Below are positions 1-5,326 of a DNA stretch of 6,047 bases, in pieces; position 1 is the first letter of the stretch; each line of letters begins with the position of its first letter. The translations under genes were made by a program, and so were the position numbers. The DNA lies in contig JAEYUG010000032.1 of assembly GCA_023432805.1 (NCBI GenBank), positions 1 to 6,047 on the forward strand. The letters run 5' to 3'. The notes under the pieces were generated by a model that did no database searches, had not been told where the DNA came from, and saw only the letters and a program-made list of their open reading frames with translations. The DNA comes from Bacteroidota bacterium (GTDB lineage: Bacteria > Bacteroidota > Ignavibacteria > SZUA-365).

Positions 1-1121
1 CCTGGCGGCCGTGGGTGTACCTGCGCTACTTCCTCCTCATCGACATCCTGCACACGATCTCGCAGGCGATCGGCATCACGGGACCGATCAACGGCATCGG
101 TGTGGGCGCGGGCACGATCCACAGCTCGTGGGACTTCATCTGGCTCGACTCCCCGGATCCGGGGCCGGTGGAGACACCGGAGCACATCGACACACTTTGC
201 ATCGCGGGCGGCATCATCCTCGATCCCGACAACGTCGACGCCTACAGCGTGACCCCTCCGCCGTTCAACGGCAACGAGATCTACCAGCACGAGTACGGGC
301 TCTTTGACGATCGGAAGCTGAGCCCCATTTCCTTCTTCAACCTCGGCAGCGTGCTCGAGGTCCTCAAGCGGCTCCTGCTGCCGCTCGGGCTCGTGGCTTC
401 GGTGCAGGTCACGGCAACAGGCGAACGGTACATGGAAGTGCGCGAGGTCGAGCTCGATCGTACCGAGGATGTCGAGGATCTCATCGAAGGGATGACTGTT
501 GCCGAGGGGGAAGCGGCCGCGTACGGCTTCCGCGTCGTGACGGCCAACAATGGCGAGCTCGTCGACGGGGAATCGGGGGACCGGTCGATCGACAATATGT
601 ATCAGGGTGCCACCAGGCTGCGCCTCGGCGACCGGTGGCTGCATGTGACGAACGACCAACAGGACCACAACACCGACGATCTGAACTGCCTCTACAGTTC
701 GCTCTTCATCTGGGATGCCGAGAATCAGCTCGTGCGCAATGTCTTCAAGATCAACGTCCGCAGGGATGGCACCGCGGCGACGACCGCGCGCACGCACATG
801 CCCTTTCCGCCGGCGGTATATCCGAACTGGGACGGCATGGACGGCGAGAAGGCGATGAACGAGGCCGGCAGCGTTGTTGCCAAGGCGTGCATGGCCTACT
901 ACTGGAACGGCAACGCCGATCCCGGGACCGATCCGGTCGGGATCTTCCGGCGCTACATGAAGCGGCTTATCTGGCGCGAGGCGCGCGTGGATCAGCTCGG
1001 GTCCATGCCCGGGTGGTACAAGGTCCTCAATGGCGTGACGTGGACCGTGCGTAAGCGCACCACGATCGCGGCCGAGCACGTCACCGAGTACGAATGCGAG
1101 CGGGGGACGTACGATGCATGA
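1..1121 (+). CDS. 3' end of a phage tail-associated protein, possibly a baseplate or tail-tip component (5' truncated)
   Basis: The reading frame is open from the first bases of the window (in frame from base 3, starting Trp-Arg-Pro-Trp) to TGA at 1119-1121, giving 372 visible residues. The GTG at 15 is a possible start, but nothing suggests it is used and the true start probably lies upstream. Two similar amphipathic stretches are visible: DILHTISQAIGI (about nt 42-77) and LEVLKRLLLPLGL (about nt 354-392). The second is followed by a beta-rich stretch ending in YMEVREVEL. Such 'helix, then short strands' units recur in phage hub and tail-tip proteins, but this resemblance is weak. The remainder is acidic and aromatic-rich with no motif I can name. 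The tail role rests mostly on the next two genes, which carry phage virion modules and follow at once on the same strand. I am confident it is coding and not confident of the exact role. Confidence 0.65.
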   Translation, partial: WRPWVYLRYFLLIDILHTISQAIGITGPINGIGVGAGTIHSSWDFIWLDSPDPGPVETPEHIDTLCIAGGIILDPDNVDAYSVTPPPFNGNEIYQHEYGLFDDRKLSPISFFNLGSVLEVLKRLLLPLGLVASVQVTATGERYMEVREVELDRTEDVEDLIEGMTVAEGEAAAYGFRVVTANNGELVDGESGDRSIDNMYQGATRLRLGDRWLHVTNDQQDHNTDDLNCLYSSLFIWDAENQLVRNVFKINVRRDGTAATTARTHMPFPPAVYPNWDGMDGEKAMNEAGSVVAKACMAYYWNGNADPGTDPVGIFRRYMKRLIWREARVDQLGSMPGWYKVLNGVTWTVRKRTTIAAEHVTEYECERGTYDA

Positions 1122-1136
1122 GCATGCGCGATGGGG

Positions 1137-1143
1137 AAGGAGG
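1137..1143 (+). promoter_or_regulatory. Shine-Dalgarno sequence for the ATG at 1148
   Basis: AAGGAGG is followed four bases later by ATG at 1148. It is the best ribosome binding site in the left part of the window. It favours 1148 over the in-frame ATGs at 1118 (which overlaps the upstream stop as ATGA) and 1124. A GGGGGA stretch at 1102-1107 could serve the 1118 start, so a 10-residue longer product is not excluded. Confidence 0.65.
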
Positions 1144-1147
1144 TCCG

Positions 1148-1474
1148 ATGCCTAGAAGAAGGACCGAAAGCTGGGCGAGCGGTTCCTCGATCGTCTCGCA
1201 GTTCCAACGCCAGAGCGGCGGTGGGGGTGTGGGTGGCGGTGGAGGAGGAGGCGCCACGCCGGCGGCCGAGCTGCCGGTCTATGCCGATGTCGATGGGGCC
1301 GAGGAAATCACGATTAGTCATCATTTCAAGAGCAGGTATGTCACTGTCACCGTCTACACCGAAGAAGGCTACATCCTCCCGCAATCCCGTGTGCTTGAGA
1401 TCGAGTGCAAGGAGTATGCGACGCGCATTGTGTTTCATGCTGCTTTCACTGGCGTGGTCAAGCTGTCTGTTTGA
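1148..1474 (+). CDS. Small phage virion protein with poly-glycine hinge and C-terminal beta domain
   Basis: The predicted protein has 108 residues. Residues 1-23 are polar and basic (MPRRRTESW...). Residues 24-35 form a glycine hinge (GGGGVGGGGGGG). Residues 45-108 form a compact beta domain in the order ITISHHF, YVTVTVYTEEGYILP, RIVFHAAFTGVVKLSV. This order (His-containing strand, 'vtVyd..G..i.P', then 'v.f....G.v.v') is a small C-terminal module seen in many tail, baseplate and fibre proteins of tailed phages. The role in the particle is inferred: a small tail-tip or fibre-attachment subunit. The gene starts 26 bp after the stop of the upstream gene, behind a strong ribosome binding site. 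Its last 59 bp overlap the downstream fibre gene in another frame. An alternative start at 1118 would add ten residues. Confidence 0.7.
   Translation: MPRRRTESWASGSSIVSQFQRQSGGGGVGGGGGGGATPAAELPVYADVDGAEEITISHHFKSRYVTVTVYTEEGYILPQSRVLEIECKEYATRIVFHAAFTGVVKLSV
1241..1258 (+). repeat. Direct repeat copy 1 (poly-Gly hinge codons)
   Basis: These 18 bases (GGAGGAGGAGGCGCCACG) recur exactly at 2232-2249 in the next gene. Both copies are read in the frame encoding Gly-Gly-Gly-Gly-Ala-Thr, at the point where a glycine hinge meets a folded module. A shorter relative (14 bases, 1238-1251 against 2358-2371) occurs in the second hinge of the fibre gene. Confidence 0.75.
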
Positions 1475-3020
1475 AGCGGCCGCGCAGCAGAAGGCGGGCG
1501 TGTGGCTCTCGATCACCCCGAAGGCGCGGTATGACTCGCTCGCGGTCGCGCGCGATTCGATCCTCGCGCGCATGAGCGACTCACTGCGCGTCGTGCGCAA
1601 CCAGATGGCGATGATGGACCGGCTGAAGGGCGACGGGCTGCAGGATTACCTCGCCGTGTGGATGAACGATTCGACGCTCACGCTGTGGATCCCGATGGAC
1701 TCCCTCCTCACGGTGATGCGCCGTGCCGAGGGCCGGCGGGACTCGACGGTGTTCGGAGCGTACGATGTTGGAACGCACGACTGGGCGCTCCCCGGCTACA
1801 TCGATGAACCGCCCTACCCGGATTGGTACTCACGGGACTGGACGCGCCTGAAGAAGACAGGGGTCTACGTGAATCCCACATCGCCGCTGCAGCTGGTCTG
1901 GCACATGGATGGGGACTCGGTCGCAACATTCGAGCTGAAACTTCCGCGTGCGCGGCTCCTGGCGTTCCTCGGGATCGACTCGGTGGCCACGAGCGTGGGG
2001 CCGCGGTTCATCGGTGCGATCTATCCGGACTCGGGTTCGAATTGGGCCACGTTCCAGACGCTGGTTCTGAATGATTCGACGAGGAGTTTCCAGCTTGCTG
2101 CTGGGCCGGGGATCACGTTTCAGCCGGCATGGTCGAGCGCGACGAAGGACTCCCTGACGCTCTTCATCAATGTCGATTACGACGTGCTCTGGTACCGGAT
2201 CCGCGACTCGGTGCTGGCCAATGCGGGCGGGGGAGGAGGAGGCGCCACGGCCTTCACGGGCCTCACCGACACGCCGGCATCGTTCGCTGGACAGGGGGGG
2301 AAGGTGGTGTCGGTGAAGACCGACGAGAGCGGCCTCGAGTTCACGGTGCCGGCAACGGGTGGAGGAGGAGGGAGCGACATGCTTGTCGTCGACACGACGG
2401 GCACGTGGATCGATTCGGTGACGTACTATACGGTCGGGTTCATGGCACCTGTGGGTCATCTCCGGCAGGGGCGGAACGCGGTGCATGATTCCCTCTCGTG
2501 GTACCGGGTAGGATGGTACGAGTACATCTTTCCTGTGGATTTTCCCTCCCCGCTCTCGACCCGGCTCGGGAAGGGATACAACTGCTACTACCTCGAGCTC
2601 GTTTCCGACAGCGCGAATGGCGTCTTCTTCACCGGTTCGGGTGAGTTCGATGCGCTGACCTACGACACCGACTACAGCTTCGGTGCATCAACACATGGTG
2701 TCACCCGCTCGGAAGGGGCATTCTCGAACAACTGGGGTGTATCCTCGTCGTACGGCTACTCGACTGTGCAGGCGCAGAAAAAACCGACGGTTACAGGTTC
2801 ATTGGACTCGCTCACCTGGTACGCGGGCACTATCCTTGATCCCGCAACGATGACCCCACGCGCGTACCGGCACCTGCTCATGGTGAGTGGATCAGGCTCG
2901 ACGCTGAACACGTTCCTCGGCAGCATGCGGATCCGCATCTACTTCCACCAGCGACAGGGCTACGCGAGCTCGTGGTACATCAAGCCGATCAGTTGGCGGC
3001 TGTATCGGCAGTGGAAATAG
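1416..3020 (+). CDS. Tail-fibre-like protein with N-terminal signal peptide and LTDTP/GLEF phage module
   Basis: From ATG 1416 the product has 534 residues. Residues 1-23 form a Sec signal peptide: Arg-Arg, a hydrophobic core, and AAA before Gln24-Gln25. Residues 38-70 are probably helical. Residues 226-250 (LAAGPGITF...DSLTLFI) resemble fibre 'G-pG-I-t' strands. Gly271-276 is a hinge. Residues 278-310 are the common phage structural module: FTGLTDTP, a QGGKVV element, then ESGLEF. Gly315-319 is a second hinge. Residues 320-534 are an unrecognised Tyr/Trp/Ser-rich, probably beta-structured domain that may bind a receptor. Sixteen Asp-Ser dipeptides recur along the chain. The start was chosen for the signal peptide: GGAG at 1411-1414 is only one base away, so initiation is imperfect. 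ATG 1437 and GTG 1500 are alternatives; the latter would remove the signal. The open frame back to 1131 is a shadow of the previous gene. Virion fibre is the favoured role; exported adhesin is the alternative. Confidence 0.75.
   Translation: MRRALCFMLLSLAWSSCLFEAAAQQKAGVWLSITPKARYDSLAVARDSILARMSDSLRVVRNQMAMMDRLKGDGLQDYLAVWMNDSTLTLWIPMDSLLTVMRRAEGRRDSTVFGAYDVGTHDWALPGYIDEPPYPDWYSRDWTRLKKTGVYVNPTSPLQLVWHMDGDSVATFELKLPRARLLAFLGIDSVATSVGPRFIGAIYPDSGSNWATFQTLVLNDSTRSFQLAAGPGITFQPAWSSATKDSLTLFINVDYDVLWYRIRDSVLANAGGGGGGATAFTGLTDTPASFAGQGGKVVSVKTDESGLEFTVPATGGGGGSDMLVVDTTGTWIDSVTYYTVGFMAPVGHLRQGRNAVHDSLSWYRVGWYEYIFPVDFPSPLSTRLGKGYNCYYLELVSDSANGVFFTGSGEFDALTYDTDYSFGASTHGVTRSEGAFSNNWGVSSSYGYSTVQAQKKPTVTGSLDSLTWYAGTILDPATMTPRAYRHLLMVSGSGSTLNTFLGSMRIRIYFHQRQGYASSWYIKPISWRLYRQWK
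2232..2249 (+). repeat. Direct repeat copy 2 (poly-Gly hinge codons)
   Basis: This is the second exact copy of the 18-base sequence at 1241-1258. It encodes the end of the first glycine hinge of the fibre-like protein, immediately before the LTDTP module. Because glycine codons could vary at the third position, identity through GGAGGAGGAGG and on into GCGCCACG suggests common origin or recombination rather than amino-acid constraint alone. Confidence 0.75.
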
Positions 3021-3050
3021 GTGGAAGTCTACACGGTGGGAACCGATACA

Positions 3051-3074
3051 CGCCAGACCGGATTCGGCGGTTTT
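3051..3074 (+). terminator. Weak intrinsic terminator candidate after the fibre gene
   Basis: A 4-bp all-GC stem (CGCC 3051-3054 with GGCG 3066-3069) is followed by G and a run of four T (3071-3074). It lies 30 bases after the stop of the fibre gene. The stem is short, so this is only a candidate. Confidence 0.22.
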
Positions 3075-3087
3075 GAGTTCGTGTAAA

Positions 3088-3109
3088 CCCAAAGCCAATT
3101 GGGGATTTT
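3088..3109 (+). terminator. Second weak terminator candidate after the fibre gene
   Basis: CCCAA (3088-3092) pairs with TTGGG (3099-3103) across a six-base loop, followed by GATTTT. It lies about 67 bases after the fibre gene stop and could act with the structure at 3051-3074. The stem is only five pairs. Confidence 0.25.
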
Positions 3110-3266
3110 GACGAAGATGCAAATGAGTAAACTCCCCACCGCAAGACAACCGTACCTTCTGAAGGTATTATTCAGTGCGATGCTATGCTGATCACGGGGC
3201 CTGTTTAAACAATATGGTTCTCTTTGCCATCGCGTATTCTCGAGAACCCGACGTGAAAGCTTGGAC

Positions 3267-4328
3267 CTATTTCACGCGTCGTCCGTGCACGATAAGCGTA
3301 CGATCCCGTGCATCAGTACCCACTGCCCAAACCTGATCTTTTGTGCATGAGATGGCGTGGAACAGGCAGTCCCCATCTTCTCCAACCCTGTGCAGCGACC
3401 AGCTTTTCCCGTTGTAATGTGCAATACCGCGGGCTTGATCGACGACAAAAAAGTCTACGGGAGAGTTCCCGCGGATCCCGACCTCCACAAATCTCAAAGG
3501 TGACTTCTCCTTCGATGGTACCCATTGAGTACCGTTCCATTCAAGATGCCATCCTCCGACACACGTAAGTTGCCGCATGCCGGGGCAGAACCAGATGCTG
3601 ACCATGCTGCGTGGTAGGCTCTTCATGTACGCCTGCTCTGCCTTGCCGTTCACGAGGCGATACACGTATGATGGGCTTTTGTCGAACAGCCATGTGGATG
3701 CGACGCACAGGGCGGTGTCTCCGTGCCCCCAGACGTCATTGAAGTCGTAAGTGATCCCGGAGTTGAGGATCCGATAATCGCGACCATTGTAATGTGCGAG
3801 AGCCCCGGCAGGCCCTACAAGGTAAACATCATCGGGTTTACTGCCCCACATACGAGATATCCCGCCGGGCAATGCCCCGTATAGGAGAGAATCGTTAACA
3901 AACTTCTTGCCGTCCCAGCGCACAGGGAATCCACTTCCGAACCATACGTTGTCGTGGCTGAAAGCAAATACACTATTTAAATGCCCCGGCACATGATACT
4001 TCGTGCCTGGTAACCAGACCGGGACATCCACGATTTCCCATGTACGTCCATCCCAATGAATGGCGTTGTGCTCGACGAGTTTGTTCATCCCGTCTCGTGT
4101 AGTAATCATACCCACGGCCCAAACATCAGTGTCGTTGAGGGCGTATACGTCGAGCAGCCAGGAATGGTCGTCCCCGATGGAAATCTCCTCCCAGATAAAA
4201 TCATGCGAGGAGCTGTCGGGTTCGATGGGAATGGGCGTTACCGGATCAATGCTGGAACACGCTGAGAGACAGAACGAGAGCCCTGCTCCGCACAACAGCA
4301 TCCATGAACTGAGGGTGCGAAGGATCAT
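3267..4328 (-). CDS. Lipoprotein with seven beta-propeller-type repeats
   Basis: The protein has 353 residues if started at ATG 4328. That start places a hydrophobic signal peptide (MILRTLSSWM..., core to residue 20) directly before the lipobox LSAC with Cys24; the open frame continues to 4493, but the extra residues do not look like a signal. After a Pro/Ser-rich linker (25-42), seven repeats of the form 'v.a...ddVWaVG...a.HynG..W' begin near residues 58, 118, 157, 196, 242, 280 and 322. Examples are DTDVWAVG, HWDGRTW, HYNGRDY, EWNGTQW, HYNGKSW and DQVWAVG. Seven repeats fit a closed seven-bladed propeller anchored to a membrane; ligand and function are unknown. No strong ribosome binding site precedes 4328. 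The gene opposes the tail genes, and part of it is AT-richer than them (27 G/C of 60 at 3961-4020 against 39 of 60 at 901-960), so cargo or a different origin is possible. Confidence 0.85.
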   Translation of the reverse strand: MILRTLSSWMLLCGAGLSFCLSACSSIDPVTPIPIEPDSSSHDFIWEEISIGDDHSWLLDVYALNDTDVWAVGMITTRDGMNKLVEHNAIHWDGRTWEIVDVPVWLPGTKYHVPGHLNSVFAFSHDNVWFGSGFPVRWDGKKFVNDSLLYGALPGGISRMWGSKPDDVYLVGPAGALAHYNGRDYRILNSGITYDFNDVWGHGDTALCVASTWLFDKSPSYVYRLVNGKAEQAYMKSLPRSMVSIWFCPGMRQLTCVGGWHLEWNGTQWVPSKEKSPLRFVEVGIRGNSPVDFFVVDQARGIAHYNGKSWSLHRVGEDGDCLFHAISCTKDQVWAVGTDARDRTLIVHGRRVK

Positions 4329-4510
4329 CGAAAAGTACCCCGCCCAGACCGGAACTGACAGGCGCTTGCAATACGGTGGATTCAGGTTGCAGAGGCTGCG
4401 GCTTACCATAAGGCCATCTCGATGGAATGTTCGCGGTGAATAAATAAATAGCCTGAAGTGCATCTTGCGATGATCTATGGTGTAATGGTCCAAAGAACCT
4501 ACAGTGAGGA

Positions 4511-4529
4511 GCGCACGCGGGTCGTGCGC
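4511..4529. other. Inverted repeat (7-bp arms, 5-base loop)
   Basis: GCGCACG and CGTGCGC flank CGGGT. The pairing is perfect and GC-rich, with no T-run on either side, so it is not a canonical terminator. It lies about 180 bases upstream of the propeller lipoprotein start and could fold in a leader transcript. Confidence 0.45.
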
Positions 4530-4615
4530 GGGTCATCGTTGTGTGAGGCGGAGAATACGGCGGTTCCACCGACGCAGAGCGTACGGCGGACGGCGCAAGA
4601 AAGTAAGTGGGATAG

Positions 4616-4635
4616 CTCCAAGCGGGAAATTGGAG
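4616..4635. other. Inverted repeat (6-bp arms, 8-base loop)
   Basis: CTCCAA (4616-4621) is complementary to TTGGAG (4630-4635). Read on the minus strand, the right arm starts the hairpin. There is no poly-T tail. Function is unknown; it is part of the hairpin cluster in this gene-free stretch. Confidence 0.35.
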
Positions 4636-4673
4636 AACAAAATCCGAAAAGTCAACAAAAATCTCCGCAGGCA

Positions 4674-4686
4674 TGCAATAATTGCA
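4674..4686. other. Short palindrome TGCAAT-A-ATTGCA, possible protein-binding site
   Basis: This is a perfect inverted repeat with 6-bp arms and a single central base. That geometry suits a dimeric DNA-binding protein better than an RNA hairpin. It is AT-richer than its surroundings. No regulator gene is visible in the window. Confidence 0.3.
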
Positions 4687-4755
4687 AAGCCGTTTATCCC
4701 TCTGACCTTGACTTCCGAAGCCTCGCGTCCAACGGATTCCTGCAGAACACACCAG

Positions 4756-4786
4756 CGCCCCTCCGTCTGTGAGGTTCGGAGGGGCG
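4756..4786 (-). terminator. Strong GC-rich hairpin downstream of the small lipoprotein gene
   Basis: CGCCCCTCCG (4756-4765) and CGGAGGGGCG (4777-4786) form a perfect 10-bp stem around an 11-base loop. On the minus strand it lies 53 bases after the stop of the small lipoprotein gene and would end the three-gene minus-strand group. It lacks a proper U-tract (the minus strand continues CTGGTGTGTTCTGC), so it may be a non-canonical terminator or a 3'-end-stabilising structure. Confidence 0.5.
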
Positions 4787-4839
4787 GCGATGGAGGGAGG
4801 AAGTACCAGGATCCTCCCCCGATTGGCGCTGCAGGATTG

Positions 4840-5232
4840 CTACCAGTTCTTCGCGCGCATGTCGAGCGTAGTCACCACATGATCGTAATCTGTGGTGTAG
4901 GCGCCAATGAACTCGCTCCGCATTGGATTGAACGTACCTGTGATTCTGGCCACGTATCCGGGTTGCGCTTCGAACGATGTCGACACCTTACCGTTGACGA
5001 CGATACCGGTCAGGGTGTAGACGTTTCCGTCGATGGTGATCGCGATCGTGATTCTCCCATCTGCGCGTTCGTCGACGTCCATCTGCGTGGTGTCGAGCGC
5101 GACGCCGGCTGACGAAAAGACAACGTCCCACGTGCCAGTAGCGAGGGGTGGGGTTGGGCTCGAAGGATCGTCGGAACAGCCAGCCAGAAGAAGGAGGAAG
5201 CCGGCGACGAGGAGACCGCGTGTTCGCAGCAT
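4840..5232 (-). CDS. Small lipoprotein, probably beta-barrel/lipocalin-like fold, function unknown
   Basis: The predicted protein has 130 residues. Residues 1-18 form a signal peptide (MLRTRGLLVAG, then Leu-rich) ending in lipobox LAGC with Cys19. The next residues, Ser-Asp-Asp-Pro, resemble the acidic lipoprotein export signal that sends Bacteroidetes lipoproteins to the cell surface. After a Pro/Ser linker, residues 33-130 are nearly all beta: GTWDVVF, RITIAITIDGNVYTLTGIVV, KVSTSFEA, YVARITGTF, EFIGAYTT, VVTTLDMRA. The repeated alternation with a leading Gly-x-Trp suggests a small up-and-down barrel, but I recognise no named family. ATG 5232 was chosen because AGGAG lies five bases upstream and the signal peptide begins there; the frame is open further upstream to 5358 without a signal. 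It follows the 126-residue secreted protein by 94 bp and is followed by a strong hairpin. Confidence 0.85.
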   Translation of the reverse strand: MLRTRGLLVAGFLLLLAGCSDDPSSPTPPLATGTWDVVFSSAGVALDTTQMDVDERADGRITIAITIDGNVYTLTGIVVNGKVSTSFEAQPGYVARITGTFNPMRSEFIGAYTTDYDHVVTTLDMRAKNW

Positions 5233-5237
5233 AATAG

Positions 5238-5242
5238 CTCCT
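5238..5242 (-). promoter_or_regulatory. Shine-Dalgarno sequence of the small lipoprotein gene
   Basis: The minus strand reads AGGAG, then five bases (CTATT), then ATG at 5232. It fixes the start at the signal peptide and excludes the upstream in-frame ATG at 5358. Confidence 0.7.
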
Positions 5243-5326
5243 GTGCGTTGTGATGAATCCCGCGGTGGTCGCGGGTGATCAGGAGTAGCGCTGAGTATGT
5301 CGTGAACCGGATGGTGATGGGAAAAA

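Larger units (their letters stand above)
3021..3266. other. Convergent intergenic region after the tail module
   Basis: About 246 bases lie between the stop of the plus-strand fibre gene and the stop of the minus-strand lipoprotein gene. No coding sequence is convincing here. I see two weak terminator-like structures for plus-strand transcription, listed separately. There is also a 10-base palindrome TTCTCGAGAA at 3237-3246, and a 7-bp inverted repeat CGTGAAA/TTTCACG (3252-3258 and 3270-3276) that spans the stop codon of the lipoprotein gene. No attachment site can be recognised from this window alone. Confidence 0.6.
4329..4839. other. Gene-free stretch between the two lipoprotein genes, rich in inverted repeats
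   Basis: About 510 bases lie upstream of the propeller lipoprotein gene and downstream of the small lipoprotein gene. Open frames on both strands cross it, but none has a ribosome binding site, a signal peptide or protein-like composition. The promoter of the propeller lipoprotein gene must lie here or in a longer leader, but I cannot point to a convincing consensus. Four inverted repeats are visible (4511-4529, 4616-4635, 4674-4686, 4756-4786), listed separately. I see no tRNA. Confidence 0.6.

Noticed and set aside
1131..1415. Open frame extending the fibre-like gene upstream to ATG 1131
   Set aside because: The Arg/Pro/Ser-rich composition is that of a GC-rich shadow of the small virion gene, and the signal peptide beginning at 1416 marks the real N-terminus.
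2034..2050. tRNA T-loop-like GGTTCGAAT
   Set aside because: It lies in frame inside the fibre-like gene, and no acceptor, D or anticodon arms can be built around it.
1830..2486. Long minus-strand open frame inside the fibre-like gene (and similar ones at 992-1600 and 1708-1929)
   Set aside because: Arg/His/Pro-rich translation without domains, lying opposite a gene with recognisable modules; a typical antisense shadow in GC-rich DNA.
4329..4493. N-terminal extension of the propeller lipoprotein to ATG 4493 or 4409
   Set aside because: It would put about 55 or 27 non-hydrophobic residues in front of a clear lipoprotein signal peptide, which starts at 4328.
4246..4752. Minus-strand open frame over the gene-free stretch and the start of the propeller lipoprotein
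   Set aside because: No ribosome binding site or signal peptide, unlikely composition, and it overlaps the true lipoprotein start in another frame.
4504..5112. Plus-strand open frame of about 200 codons across the gene-free stretch
   Set aside because: Arg/His/Cys-rich translation, antisense to the well-supported small lipoprotein gene, no ribosome binding site.
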